A stretch of 64,000 nt of DNA from JAOACQ01 sp049968515 (GCA_049968515.1 JBMFQR010000006.1:16240-80239); one strand, 5' to 3'; counted from the first letter of the stretch, positions 7,721 through 17,682 are shown. Notes: generated from the letters alone by a model not told the origin. Made by a program: numbers and translations.

Positions 7721-9247
7721 ATGAATAAAACATTAAGATTAACATTTTTATTCTTCATAATATTTTTATTTTACTCGTTTAATAAATTTGAAAATATCTC
7801 CACTTTTGAGCTAAAAGGCAGAGAGTGGAAGATTTACAGAATTGAAGGCTTAAGCCTTAAAAAAGACCGAAATGGCAGGTATTTTATAGGGCTTTCTGAA
7901 AATCTTGATGATAAAAATGCTGATCTTATAATTGATTTTGAAAATCTACATTTTTCCTCAGAAAGATACAGAAATCTATATGCTTCTTTCATAATCAACA
8001 AGAATGAAAAGTTTGCTGGGAATTCATCTGGAAAATTTTCTTCTGGAGAGAGTTCTATCAAGCTTCTGCCTCTTGAGACATCTATTTTTTATCCTGGAAA
8101 GGAGATAGGAAGTTTTTCAATAGACTTCTGGCTCTACCCTTACAAAAATTACGACAAGCAGTATATTGTTTACTATCTGGGTGAGGATGTCATAGACCCC
8201 GAACAGAGAAGGTATGGATTCAGTATATATATTGAGGATGGGAAGCTGAAATATAGATTTGAAAATTTTTTCTATAACTCAGATAAGAAGAAAATAATAG
8301 AAAATCTTGAGATATCGGAGGATGAACCTATTGCCCTTTATAAATGGGAACATCACGCAATATCATTCAATGCCAGAAATGGCAAGCTTGTGATTTATAG
8401 AAATGGTATTGAAGAAAGGACAATCAGAGTGACAGAGGGCTTCTCAGTGAATGGTGCTATATACTACCCGTATATAAACAAAAACATCAATTCCCCTCTT
8501 ATCATTGGTAAAAATTCATTTTTTTCACTTGATAATCTCAGATTTATGGAGGAGTTTATTACGAATTTTGACCTGTTCCCCCTGAATAGAAAAGAGGCTT
8601 TCTTAATAACAGAAGTAATGAAGATATCGGAAAATTTATTTTTCTTAAAAGATATAAAACTAAACTTTAAAGCAGATGACAATTCATTTTTAAAGCTGGC
8701 TTACAGAATTTCGGATGAGATTTTTTCTCCAGATAATACAAAAATTCCCTGGGTTTATGTGAATTTGGAGAATTTTAATCCCCCTGCATACCTTAACAGA
8801 GGAAAATATATTCAGTTTAAGATTATTGTTTACCCTGAACTTGCAGTTGATGACATAAAACTCTATTCTGCCACATTAAAATATAGCATTGATGAAGCAC
8901 CATACAGGCCACGAATTCTTAAGGTCATGCCGGGTGATGGTGAGGTAGAAATCCAGTGGCTACCATCCCCGGAGGATGATGTTGCTGGCTATGAGATTTA
9001 TTACGGGAATGAAAGCAAAAACTATATTTGCAACGATGCGAAAGAAGGCTCATCGCCTGTTTTCGTAAAGAGGCAGGGGGTGGGTTTAGAAGCCCATAGA
9101 GCAAAGCTATCGCTAATAAATGAAAAACCATACTTCATATCTATAAGGACTGTAGATGTTAACGGGCACAAAAGCGATTATTCCGAAGAAATCTATGTGA
9201 GACCATCATCTATATACAATTCGAACGGATATAGCATAGATAGATAG
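7721..9247 (+). CDS. surface protein with LamG-like and fibronectin type III domains
   Basis: 508 aa. An N-terminal hydrophobic segment (residues 5-20) acts as signal peptide or anchor. Residues about 98-280 look like a concanavalin/LamG jelly roll (SFSIDFWLYPY, KWEHHAISF, KLVIYRNGIEE). Residues about 393-490 form a fibronectin type III domain (GDGEVEIQWLPSPEDDVAGYEIYYG). No catalytic motif is visible; carbohydrate or surface binding is likely. A small GC hairpin (TTGCC/GGCAA, 9260-9272) follows the stop and is succeeded by a short T run, perhaps a weak terminator before nadE. Confidence 0.65.
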   Translation: MNKTLRLTFLFFIIFLFYSFNKFENISTFELKGREWKIYRIEGLSLKKDRNGRYFIGLSENLDDKNADLIIDFENLHFSSERYRNLYASFIINKNEKFAGNSSGKFSSGESSIKLLPLETSIFYPGKEIGSFSIDFWLYPYKNYDKQYIVYYLGEDVIDPEQRRYGFSIYIEDGKLKYRFENFFYNSDKKKIIENLEISEDEPIALYKWEHHAISFNARNGKLVIYRNGIEERTIRVTEGFSVNGAIYYPYINKNINSPLIIGKNSFFSLDNLRFMEEFITNFDLFPLNRKEAFLITEVMKISENLFFLKDIKLNFKADDNSFLKLAYRISDEIFSPDNTKIPWVYVNLENFNPPAYLNRGKYIQFKIIVYPELAVDDIKLYSATLKYSIDEAPYRPRILKVMPGDGEVEIQWLPSPEDDVAGYEIYYGNESKNYICNDAKEGSSPVFVKRQGVGLEAHRAKLSLINEKPYFISIRTVDVNGHKSDYSEEIYVRPSSIYNSNGYSIDR

Positions 9248-9297
9248 TTATTTGTAGTGTTGCCAGAGGCAATGCCAAATTTTTGATGGAGAGTAAG

Positions 9298-11205
9298 ATG
9301 TTTAATTACGGTTTTATTAAAGTAGCCTGCGGTATACCCCTTTTAAAAATTGCTGATCCTATCTTCAACGTTGAAAAGCATCTTTCTTTAATAAAGAAGG
9401 CTGATGAAGAAGGGGCTTATCTGATTCTTTTCCCAGAGCTTTCATTAAGCGCATACACTTGTGGAGATCTTTTTTTAAATAGCCAGCTTATTGAAAATTG
9501 CTATCTTGCATTAAAAAATTTAGTAAAAGCCACAGAAAATCTCGAAATCCTTGTTGTGGCTGGCATTCCAGTATTGTTTGAGAATAAGCTATATAACTCC
9601 GCGGTAGCTTTTCAGAAAGGTAAAATTTTAGGTGTAGTTCCAAAGTCTTATCTGCCAAATTACAAAGAATTTTATGAGCAACGCTGGTTTACGTCTGGCA
9701 AAAATATAAAAGGAAAGTCAATAAATTTGAACGGCTTTGAAATTCCTTTCGGTACAGATATAATATTTTCTCTTAAAAAAACTTTAGAAGTCTCAATTGG
9801 CATAGAAATCTGTGAAGACCTGTGGCACATAAATCCCCCATCCTCGTTTTATGCTGAAAATGGGGCTACAATAATCCTCAATCTCTCAGCATCAAATTCT
9901 ACTGTAACAAAAGATGAGTATAGAAGACTTCTTGTTAGAACCCAGTCTGCAAAGACAATTTCTGCCTATCTTTACTGTAACAGTGGCGTTTATGAATCTA
10001 CTACTGATATGGTTTTTGACGGAAGTAGCTTTATCTATGAGAATGGTGTTGAGCTTGCTTCTTCAAAAAGGTTTTTGTTTGATGAACAATTAATATTTGC
10101 AGATATCGATTTCGAGTTTCTTAATTTTGAAAGAAGCAGACTTAACACTTTTAATTCTGGGGGTGGTGAAATTAGAAGGGTTTACTTTGATGGAAGGAGA
10201 GAAGATGAAAAGCTATCAAGAAAAATAGATCCTATGCCTTTTGTCCCAAAGGATAAGGAAAAACTTGAGGAAAGAGCAAGGGAGATATTCAACTTACAGA
10301 CCACAGGCTTGATAAGAAGACTGAAAAGCATAAAAAATCCCAAGGCAGTAATAGGACTTTCCGGTGGGCTGGATTCAACACTTGCTTTTCTTGTTACATT
10401 TGAGAGCCTGAAAAAGATGGGGCTGCCACCAGAAAATCTTAAAGCTATAACAATGCCGGGATTTGGTACAAGCAAAAAGACTCTCGAAAATGTAAAAAAG
10501 CTATGCAAAAATCTCGGAGTTGATCTTGAGGTAATAAGTATAAAAAAATTATCCAGAGATGTATTAAATCTAATAAAACATTCCGAAGATCTCAGGAATG
10601 TTGTATATGAAAATACACAGGCAAGGGCAAGAACATATCTTCTTATGATGAAAGCAAATCAGATAGGTGGTATTGTGATAGGCACGGGTGATTTATCAGA
10701 GATAGCACTTGGCTTTTGCACCTACAATGGTGACCATATAAGTATGTATAATGTAAATGCATCTGTACCCAAAACTCTTGTCAGATTTATAATTGAGGAA
10801 AAAGCAAAGGAGTATGATGAAAAGATTGCGAAAATTTTGAAGGAGATTCTTCATCAGCCTGTTTCGCCTGAGTTACTACCTCCAGAAAAAGGGGAAATAT
10901 CACAGAGAACAGAAGAAAAAATAGGACCATATGAACTGCATGACTTTTTCTTATATAACTTTGCAAGAATGGGCTTCGGGTATAAGAAGATTCTATTTCT
11001 TGCCAAGATAGCATTTAAGGATAAATACGAAGGTAAAACAATAGAAAAATGGCTGAAGGTCTTTTTTGACAGATTTGTAAAAAATCAATGGAAAAGAGAT
11101 TGTGTCCCCGGTGGACCTAAAGTGGGTAGTGTTGATCTCTCCCCGAGAAGCTCCTGGAGAATGCCAGCAGAGGTTGACCCACTGGCTTTCACTGAGACTC
11201 AATGA
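9298..11205 (+). CDS. nadE: glutamine-dependent NAD+ synthetase
   Basis: 635 aa. The N-terminal nitrilase-type glutaminase has Glu in LFPELS (E47), Lys in VPKSYLP (K116) and Cys in EICEDLW (C172). The C-terminal synthetase carries the ATP loop SGGLDST (355-361). It amidates deamido-NAD+ using glutamine. I chose ATG 9298 because GGAG lies seven bases upstream; a TTG at 9283 and ATG at 9286 are in frame but lack a site. The two-domain length is normal. Confidence 0.95.
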   Translation: MFNYGFIKVACGIPLLKIADPIFNVEKHLSLIKKADEEGAYLILFPELSLSAYTCGDLFLNSQLIENCYLALKNLVKATENLEILVVAGIPVLFENKLYNSAVAFQKGKILGVVPKSYLPNYKEFYEQRWFTSGKNIKGKSINLNGFEIPFGTDIIFSLKKTLEVSIGIEICEDLWHINPPSSFYAENGATIILNLSASNSTVTKDEYRRLLVRTQSAKTISAYLYCNSGVYESTTDMVFDGSSFIYENGVELASSKRFLFDEQLIFADIDFEFLNFERSRLNTFNSGGGEIRRVYFDGRREDEKLSRKIDPMPFVPKDKEKLEERAREIFNLQTTGLIRRLKSIKNPKAVIGLSGGLDSTLAFLVTFESLKKMGLPPENLKAITMPGFGTSKKTLENVKKLCKNLGVDLEVISIKKLSRDVLNLIKHSEDLRNVVYENTQARARTYLLMMKANQIGGIVIGTGDLSEIALGFCTYNGDHISMYNVNASVPKTLVRFIIEEKAKEYDEKIAKILKEILHQPVSPELLPPEKGEISQRTEEKIGPYELHDFFLYNFARMGFGYKKILFLAKIAFKDKYEGKTIEKWLKVFFDRFVKNQWKRDCVPGGPKVGSVDLSPRSSWRMPAEVDPLAFTETQ

Positions 11206-11262
11206 TAAAAAGGACATAGCAAGAAGAAATGGCATTTGAAACTTCGCAAAACAAAAATATGA

Positions 11263-11589
11263 TTAGGCAATATCCTTCAAATCATCAGCAATCTGGAAAA
11301 ACTCATTTAAACGGAATGTTATGAAAAGATCCTTTATATCTTTATTTAAACCCACAAGGTATATTTTCCCATTTTTTTCTGATAGTCTCTTATATGCAAG
11401 AAGAAGTTTCCCTATACCGTTTGAACCTATAAAAAGCATTTCGGAAAAATCTATTATTATCTCTGTTTTCCCTTCATCAATTATTGAGGATAAAATCTCT
11501 TTAAATTCCCTCGCTGCAAGATCCGTAACGATATTTTCCTTAATCTTCAGCAAAGTTTTACCTTTATAGTTCGATGTTTCGTATTTCAT
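11263..11589 (-). CDS. STAS-domain anti-sigma factor antagonist
   Basis: 108 aa from ATG 11589, preceded by GGAGG. It is a single STAS domain like RsbV/SpoIIAA. The phosphorylation loop reads FIGSNGIG where SpoIIAA has FMDSSGLG: the phosphorylated Ser (S56 here) is kept, while the preceding Asp is Gly and the next Ser is Asn. In partner switching the unphosphorylated form binds a kinase/anti-sigma partner. No such HATPase kinase gene is in the window, but a PP2C phosphatase that could act on it is encoded at 28663. Read alone on the minus strand between nadE and an unknown gene. Confidence 0.85.
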   Translation of the reverse strand: MKYETSNYKGKTLLKIKENIVTDLAAREFKEILSSIIDEGKTEIIIDFSEMLFIGSNGIGKLLLAYKRLSEKNGKIYLVGLNKDIKDLFITFRLNEFFQIADDLKDIA

Positions 11590-11728
11590 TTTTCTGACCT
11601 CCACATCTTTTATTCTGGTGTTATATTATACTATTTTAACACAAAAATCAAATTTTTATAATTCATAATCTGATTTGTGGTATTGTCAAAGCATAAATCG
11701 AGACATTAGATTAAAAATCATCGTGAAG

Positions 11729-11757
11729 TTGACATAAAATGAGATTTAATGTAATAT
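11729..11757 (+). promoter_or_regulatory. promoter of the unknown protein-recG pair
   Basis: TTGACA (11729-11734), 17-base spacer, TAATAT (11752-11757); about 30 bases before the start codon. Confidence 0.55.
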
Positions 11758-11787
11758 AGAACATAAAGTTAAAAAATGGAGTTTGTT

Positions 11788-13260
11788 ATGTCAAATTTGG
11801 TCAAGAACCTGCCCGATAGCTTTTTGAAAAAGGTCTTAACAGATGAAAATCCAGAACTCGTAGAGAATATACTTAATCTTAAAAATTTGTTTGAAAAAGA
11901 GACAGATAAGGATAAAAAACTTGTTTATAGAGAGAGATTGTCTTCAGCTTACTGGCAGCTTTATTCAGATATAGTTATGAAACTCAGTGATACAACCCCA
12001 AAGGAGAAAAGGCTTTTTATAAGGTATGGAATCCTTGACTTAAAATATTTGACAACCGAGGATCAGAAGCTTTTATTGTCCCAGAATTTTGAGGAAAGAG
12101 ATCCTGAAAATTGCATTTTCTATGTAGATGAGTGGTTTCTGGAAATAAAAAAGGGCAATCTTAAGGCAAGTATGACAGATGAGCAATCTCCAAGAAAGGC
12201 AGAAGCTCAAAAAGATGATATAATGCACACAAAACTTGAAAAAGCGGCTGATATAATAGAAATAGAGAAGAGAAATTATATAAATTCAGCAGAAAAACGC
12301 CGCATAGCAGAAGAGGCATTAATTTCAATTGTAAATTCGATTACCCACCATGGAATTGACAGCGGTCTTGGTGCGGCTGACACCTACCAGGAAGATCAGT
12401 TAAAAAAGATGGAAGAAATAGCAGATATAATTAGGGAGCTAAGAAAGTTTGATAAGGAGATGTGCACTGCAAAAAGAGCATATTATGAAAAGTATGAAGA
12501 ATATCAAACTATCGAAAGCGAAATGCTTTCAGCAGCCGGAACACAAAAAGATATAAAGTATAATGTAGATTCAAGAACAATTGAAAGCGAGATAGGTTGT
12601 GTGAGGCAGATGATAAAGATGTGCATAGGAAGACAAGGAAACCATCTTCCCATAATTATGAGTTCACTCCTCCCGAAGGAGACAAGAAATTATAATTTTA
12701 AATTGAATTGTTTTAATAACATAAAGAGCGTTGAAGAACTTGACCCTTCTATTTTTGAGAGGAAATTCAGACAGAATACTCACAGGATTTATCCCAACGT
12801 GTTGCTTACTCCGGGCTATGGTAACTACGGCATATGCTGGGAGCCTTATGACAGGTACAATAAAGCCACCAGTCGTGGAAGGCTTGCCATTCCTATTTTT
12901 GCAAGAAATCCAAAACTTGCTGTCACTGTTGCACTCGGAGATTTCAGGTGGCAGGTAGCAAAAGAAATGGCAGGTTATCACTGGATGGATGAAGGGCTGA
13001 CTGCGAGGTACTATGAGTATTTGACCGCCAATAAGATAAAAGGCGATATAAAATTAAGGTTTATAAGTGATTATGTGCTGTGGATTACAAAAGAGGCAGA
13101 GGGAATACAGAAGCTCGAATCTCAGGATCTAAGATACATATTCTGGAGATTCATACCATTCCCGGATAAGCTAAAAGAAGAGCTTTCAAAGAGAGGGTTC
13201 TATTACAATGACCTTTACAAGAAGGAACTTTCATACAGAATGTCGCAGGGAATGGAGTAA
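11788..13260 (+). CDS. conserved-looking protein of unknown function, translationally linked to recG
   Basis: 490 aa from ATG 11788, chosen because GGAG lies seven bases upstream; ATG 11776 has no site. I recognise no family. No signal peptide or membrane span is evident. Residues about 1-130 are helical, 140-165 are charged, 170-270 look like coiled coil (RRIAEEALISIVNS, DQLKKMEEIADIIRELRKF), and a more globular C-terminal half (about 280-490) contains LTPGYGNYGICWEPYDRYN and GYHWMDEGLTARYYEYL. The second stretch recalls the helix of gluzincin peptidases but has no HExxH. Its stop codon is followed directly by the recG ATG, so the two are co-translated. Confidence 0.7.
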   Translation: MSNLVKNLPDSFLKKVLTDENPELVENILNLKNLFEKETDKDKKLVYRERLSSAYWQLYSDIVMKLSDTTPKEKRLFIRYGILDLKYLTTEDQKLLLSQNFEERDPENCIFYVDEWFLEIKKGNLKASMTDEQSPRKAEAQKDDIMHTKLEKAADIIEIEKRNYINSAEKRRIAEEALISIVNSITHHGIDSGLGAADTYQEDQLKKMEEIADIIRELRKFDKEMCTAKRAYYEKYEEYQTIESEMLSAAGTQKDIKYNVDSRTIESEIGCVRQMIKMCIGRQGNHLPIIMSSLLPKETRNYNFKLNCFNNIKSVEELDPSIFERKFRQNTHRIYPNVLLTPGYGNYGICWEPYDRYNKATSRGRLAIPIFARNPKLAVTVALGDFRWQVAKEMAGYHWMDEGLTARYYEYLTANKIKGDIKLRFISDYVLWITKEAEGIQKLESQDLRYIFWRFIPFPDKLKEELSKRGFYYNDLYKKELSYRMSQGME

Positions 13261-15333
13261 ATGTACCTTTCTGAACTGAAAAGGATCCATCTTAAAGATA
13301 TAAACCTTGTTACAAAACGTCAGCTTACACTGCTTGAAAAATTAGGCATATTAACTGTTTATGATTTGTTAAATTTTTTCCCTTTTCGTTATGAGGACAG
13401 AAGCACCATTGAATCAATTGAAACATCGCTTATACAGAAAAGACCGGTATGCACTCTTGTGACAGTAGTTGAACATCAGAGCATATTTTATAACGGCAGA
13501 AAGCATCCTAAAATACAGGTGCAGGATTCAAAGCTCAGAGCCTATCTTGTAGGCTTTAACAGACAATTTCTTTTTAACTCAATGAAGGTGGGTAAAAAAT
13601 ACTGGGTTTTTGCAGAGTTTGTCTTGAAATTCAATGAGGTTCAGACAAGCACTTTTGACTTTGAGGAGTTTGTAGAGGGGCAGAAACCAAAGAATTTTGG
13701 CAGCATTCTTCCGATCTACTCTGTAACAGAGGGTTTGAGTGTAAAGGAATTAAGACAGATTATAAATAAGCTGATGGAAAAATATCTTGGTGGGATTGAT
13801 GATGAGCTTCCGGAATATCTTTTAAAAGCCCACAAACTCATTTCAAAAACCGAGGCACTAAAATTTATTCATTTTCCTCAAAACTCTCAGGAATTACTAA
13901 AAGCCAAGTTCAGACTCGCATTTGAGGAGCTTTTTGCCATACAGCTTGTTGTGATGATGAAAAGGAAGATGCAGACAACCATCCCCAAAAACTTTAAATA
14001 CAATAATGAGGTTGTTGTAAGGGAATTTATAGCTAAACTTCCTTTTCAGCTTACCAGGGCACAGCAGAACGCACTGGGAGAGATAATCAGAGATATGAAA
14101 GGGCAGAAGGCTATGCATAGGTTGCTACAGGGTGATGTAGGAAGCGGAAAGACGGTGGTGGCATTTATAGCAATGATTTTAGCTGCTACAAATGGTTTTC
14201 AGTCAGCTATGATGGTACCTACAGAGGTTTTAGCCTTTCAGCATTACAAAAATTTTCTAAAACTTACAGAAGGTTTAAATATTAAAGCTGCCATTCTCAC
14301 AAAAAGCATCACAGGTAGGGAGAGAAATATTATTCTCGAGGGTGTAAAAAATGGAGAAATTCAACTGTTAATTGGAACACACGCACTTTTGCAGGACGAT
14401 GTAAACTTTAAGGATCTATCATTGATAATCTTTGATGAACAGCATCGTTTTGGGGTCGAACAGAGAATAATTATGGCAAAAAAAGGTAATAACCCGGACA
14501 TTCTTGTAATGACAGCAACTCCTATTCCGAGAACACTCAGCCTTACACTCTATGGTGATCTTGATATTTCAATAATTGATGAAATGCCAGCTGGAAGGAT
14601 TCCAGTTATCACAAAGTGGTTTATTAAGGAAAGGGATTATCCAAAACTTTTAAGATTTATAAGACAGGAGCTTATGAAGGGAAGACAGGCTTATTTCATA
14701 TATCCACTGATTGAAGAGTCCGATAAAATCGACTTTGAAAATGCCATAGAGAATTATAAAAAACTAAGTGAGGTATTTAAAGAATATAAGGTTGGATTGC
14801 TCCATGGAAGAATGAGTTCTGATGAGAAGATAAAAATAATGGATGAATTCAAGGAAAATAAAATTCAGCTGCTTGTATCTACCACTGTAATAGAGGTGGG
14901 GGTTGATGTCCCAAATGCAAGCATAATGGTCATAGAAGGTGCTGATAGATTTGGACTTTCCCAGCTTCACCAGTTAAGGGGTAGAGTTGGCAGGGGAAAA
15001 TTTCAGTCCTATTGTGCACTTGTAACAGATGGAAATGAAAGCTATGAAACCCAGAGAAGAATGGAAGTAATATGCAATTACACCGATGGATTCAAAATTG
15101 CGGAAGAGGACTTGAAACTTCGTGGACCGGGAGAGATTTTAGGGGTTAAGCAGTCTGGAATGCCGGAATTAAAGATAGCTGATTTTCTTCAGGATGAAAA
15201 ATTGCTAATTTTGGCCAGAAAAGATGCTGAAAATATTTTAAACTATGATCCTGAACTCAGCCTTGAAAAGCACAGACCTCTTAAAGAGGGAATTATAAGG
15301 TATCTTCCTGTTGATTACCTCTATTCCGGATAA
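13261..15333 (+). CDS. recG: ATP-dependent DNA helicase RecG
   Basis: 690 aa, normal for the family. An N-terminal wedge/OB region (about 1-230) is followed by the helicase core: Walker A GDVGSGKT (291-298), the RecG-type DEQH box (392-395), motif III TATPIPRT, motif V and VI (QLRGRVGRGK). It remodels stalled replication forks and Holliday junctions. The start ATG abuts the stop of the preceding unknown gene with no gap, so expression is coupled. Confidence 0.97.
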   Translation: MYLSELKRIHLKDINLVTKRQLTLLEKLGILTVYDLLNFFPFRYEDRSTIESIETSLIQKRPVCTLVTVVEHQSIFYNGRKHPKIQVQDSKLRAYLVGFNRQFLFNSMKVGKKYWVFAEFVLKFNEVQTSTFDFEEFVEGQKPKNFGSILPIYSVTEGLSVKELRQIINKLMEKYLGGIDDELPEYLLKAHKLISKTEALKFIHFPQNSQELLKAKFRLAFEELFAIQLVVMMKRKMQTTIPKNFKYNNEVVVREFIAKLPFQLTRAQQNALGEIIRDMKGQKAMHRLLQGDVGSGKTVVAFIAMILAATNGFQSAMMVPTEVLAFQHYKNFLKLTEGLNIKAAILTKSITGRERNIILEGVKNGEIQLLIGTHALLQDDVNFKDLSLIIFDEQHRFGVEQRIIMAKKGNNPDILVMTATPIPRTLSLTLYGDLDISIIDEMPAGRIPVITKWFIKERDYPKLLRFIRQELMKGRQAYFIYPLIEESDKIDFENAIENYKKLSEVFKEYKVGLLHGRMSSDEKIKIMDEFKENKIQLLVSTTVIEVGVDVPNASIMVIEGADRFGLSQLHQLRGRVGRGKFQSYCALVTDGNESYETQRRMEVICNYTDGFKIAEEDLKLRGPGEILGVKQSGMPELKIADFLQDEKLLILARKDAENILNYDPELSLEKHRPLKEGIIRYLPVDYLYSG

Positions 15334-15407
15334 GTAAAATCCCGGAGGTGAATGTACATTAATTTCTGATCACCTCACATTCGTAACCTAAAAGATATTT
15401 ACATCTC

Positions 15408-15436
15408 TTGATAAAAAAATTAAGTTCATTTAAAAT
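15408..15436 (+). promoter_or_regulatory. promoter of the sugar-binding/GGDEF gene
   Basis: TTGATA (15408-15413), exactly 17 bases, TAAAAT (15431-15436); the GTG start follows 28 bases after the -10. Upstream, GAGGTGAATGT (from 15346) and CACCTCACATTC (from 15371) can pair in two overlapping ways, possibly marking the recG 3' end. Confidence 0.55.
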
Positions 15437-15463
15437 ATCTATTATTTTCAAGAAGGCGGAGAA

Positions 15464-17677
15464 GTGAAAAGGCCCATCATTGGTGTTCTTATTGCACAGC
15501 TTGAAGGAAAGTATCAGTCCCCAATATTTAAGGGCATTTCCCGAAAAGCGGAGGAGCTGGATGTAAATCTTATATTTTTCAATGGGAAACTTCCCAATTC
15601 TCCCTTTAATTTTGAAAAAAATGAGAATATTATCTATGATTTAGCCCATTCCCCATTAATTGATGGTCTTGTATTTGTTTCTGGAAACTTAAGCAACTTT
15701 TTGAGTTATGAAGAATTTTTATCGTTTTTTAATAAATTTGACTTAAAAGCCAAGGTGAGCATTTCAATTGAAATAAAAAACTACCCTTCTATTATAATAA
15801 ATAACAAAAAGGCAATGAAAGAGATGATATCCCACCTCATAGAAGAGCATAACTACAAAAAAATTGCCTTTGTTTCCGGTCCTTTAAATCACAGGGAGGC
15901 CCTGGATAGACTGGAAGGTTATAAAGAAGCATTAAGTGAGCATAATATACAACTCGATGAAAAATTAGTTTTTTATGGGGACTTTTCCATTGAAGCTGGT
16001 TATAAAGCCGTGAAAGTTTTTTTAGATGAAAGAAAAGTTTTACCTGAAGCTATAGCCTGTGCAAATGATACCATGGCTTTTTCAGCTTTATCAGAATTAA
16101 AAAGGAGGGGTTTTTTAATACCGAGAGATGTTGCAATCACCGGCTTTGATGATCAGGAGGATATACGCCTTACCGAACCGCCCATTACAACTGTGATGCA
16201 ACCATTAGAAGAAGAGGGAAAACTTGCATTACAACTGGCTGTAAAAATGGTTAAAGGAGAAGAAGTCCCTAAAATTGTAGAGCTTGATTGCAAACCAGTA
16301 TTAAGGCAGAGTTGCGGCTGTATTGGACTAAAAATAAAAAATCATAAGCCTCATTTCCCGGACGGAGAGTATTTAAAGCTTCTGGAATCAATAATTAATA
16401 ATTACGTAGATAAAAATATTTCCTCAACTGATCAAAAAAGAAAACTTGAAAAAATAGTTAAAATTACCTTGAACCTCATCGAAAATCCACTGGAATTCTT
16501 TAAGAATCTCTCTCTCGAAATAACTGAATCAAACGGAGATGAAATATTTCTAAAGAATGTTTATGATTTTTTTGACAATTTAATTACGGGCAGCGGTGAA
16601 TACTCAGAGTTGCATACTTTCTCCAGTTACTTTCAGAAGGCTTTATATCTTGTTAATTCAGCCTTTAGAAGGATTGATGGTAGAAAAAGGCTTGAACTCG
16701 AATGGATGATGTTAAGACTTAGAGATTTAACACAGAATCTGTTTACCATTACAACCTTATCAGAGTTTAAAGAGGCTATCTACCAAATATTTTTTAATTT
16801 TAACTTCAAATTTTACTCTATGATATTTTTCAAAAAAGAGCCATTAAAATCAGAAAGAATAAAAAAAAGATTGCCTCAAAAATCGGTTATAGAATGTCAA
16901 TACCAAAAATCCCCCAAAAACACTTGCACAAATATTGAATTCAACACTTTGGAGTTACTTCCAGCCAACCTCCTTCCAGAAGAAAGATTTTCGCTCGCAG
17001 TTATGTGTGTTTATCACAGAGATAAGATTTTCGGGTATATGGCTATGGATGTTAACCCTGAAGAAAACGAAATAATGTATGTATGTCTTCAGGAAGTAAT
17101 CGGCATAAGTTTAAGGATAGTAACATTATGGAAGGAACAGATAAAATCCCAGAAGAAACTTGAGAGATTTAACATTGAACTAAAAGAAATAGCAGAGAAA
17201 GATTCCCTCACAGGTATCTATAACAGGAGGGGGTTTTTTGAATATGGAGAAAAAATTATAATTTCTGCACAGGAAAAAAAGCAGAATATAACAGTATTCT
17301 TTATTGATCTTGACAATCTAAAGCACATAAATGATAAATACGGGCATACTGAGGGTGATGAAGCCCTTAGAAACACAGCTTTTATTCTGAGAGAGTGTTT
17401 TAGAAAAACCGATCTGATTGCCAGAGTGGGTGGTGATGAGTTTGTGGTAATTGCAGTAAATAAGAAAGGGGAGAAAAATCTTGAGGAAATTCTTACAAAA
17501 AGGCTTTATAATCTTTTGCAAAAGTTTAACTTAACTTCAAATCAAGACTATATTCTTTCCTTCAGTGTGGGATCTTCCACTTTTGCAGGTGAAGAAATAA
17601 TCTCCCTCGAAAACATAATCTCGATAGTGGATGAAAAGTTATATATAGAGAAACAGAGAAGAAAAAGTTTCAGGTAA
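15464..17677 (+). CDS. LacI-type sugar-binding sensor fused to a GGDEF diguanylate cyclase
   Basis: 737 aa, GTG start after AAGGCGGAG. Residues 1-290 are a periplasmic-binding-protein-like domain of the LacI/GalR kind (IGVLIAQLEG, PDVAITGFDD-type VAITGFDDQ) but without a DNA-binding headpiece or signal peptide, so it senses a ligand in the cytoplasm. It closes with RQSCGC (C284, C286). A helical middle (300-560) leads to a GGDEF domain with DSLTGIYNRRG and an intact GGDEF at 656-660, so cyclic-di-GMP synthesis is expected. A paralogue at 28663 has the same front half with a phosphatase output. Likely monocistronic. Confidence 0.85.
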   Translation: MKRPIIGVLIAQLEGKYQSPIFKGISRKAEELDVNLIFFNGKLPNSPFNFEKNENIIYDLAHSPLIDGLVFVSGNLSNFLSYEEFLSFFNKFDLKAKVSISIEIKNYPSIIINNKKAMKEMISHLIEEHNYKKIAFVSGPLNHREALDRLEGYKEALSEHNIQLDEKLVFYGDFSIEAGYKAVKVFLDERKVLPEAIACANDTMAFSALSELKRRGFLIPRDVAITGFDDQEDIRLTEPPITTVMQPLEEEGKLALQLAVKMVKGEEVPKIVELDCKPVLRQSCGCIGLKIKNHKPHFPDGEYLKLLESIINNYVDKNISSTDQKRKLEKIVKITLNLIENPLEFFKNLSLEITESNGDEIFLKNVYDFFDNLITGSGEYSELHTFSSYFQKALYLVNSAFRRIDGRKRLELEWMMLRLRDLTQNLFTITTLSEFKEAIYQIFFNFNFKFYSMIFFKKEPLKSERIKKRLPQKSVIECQYQKSPKNTCTNIEFNTLELLPANLLPEERFSLAVMCVYHRDKIFGYMAMDVNPEENEIMYVCLQEVIGISLRIVTLWKEQIKSQKKLERFNIELKEIAEKDSLTGIYNRRGFFEYGEKIIISAQEKKQNITVFFIDLDNLKHINDKYGHTEGDEALRNTAFILRECFRKTDLIARVGGDEFVVIAVNKKGEKNLEEILTKRLYNLLQKFNLTSNQDYILSFSVGSSTFAGEEIISLENIISIVDEKLYIEKQRRKSFR

Positions 17678-17682
17678 ACTTT

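Noticed and set aside
15464..17677. LacI-family transcription repressor acting on the CACTATAGTG operators
   Set aside because: No helix-turn-helix headpiece; the protein begins directly in the ligand-binding domain. The same holds for 28663.
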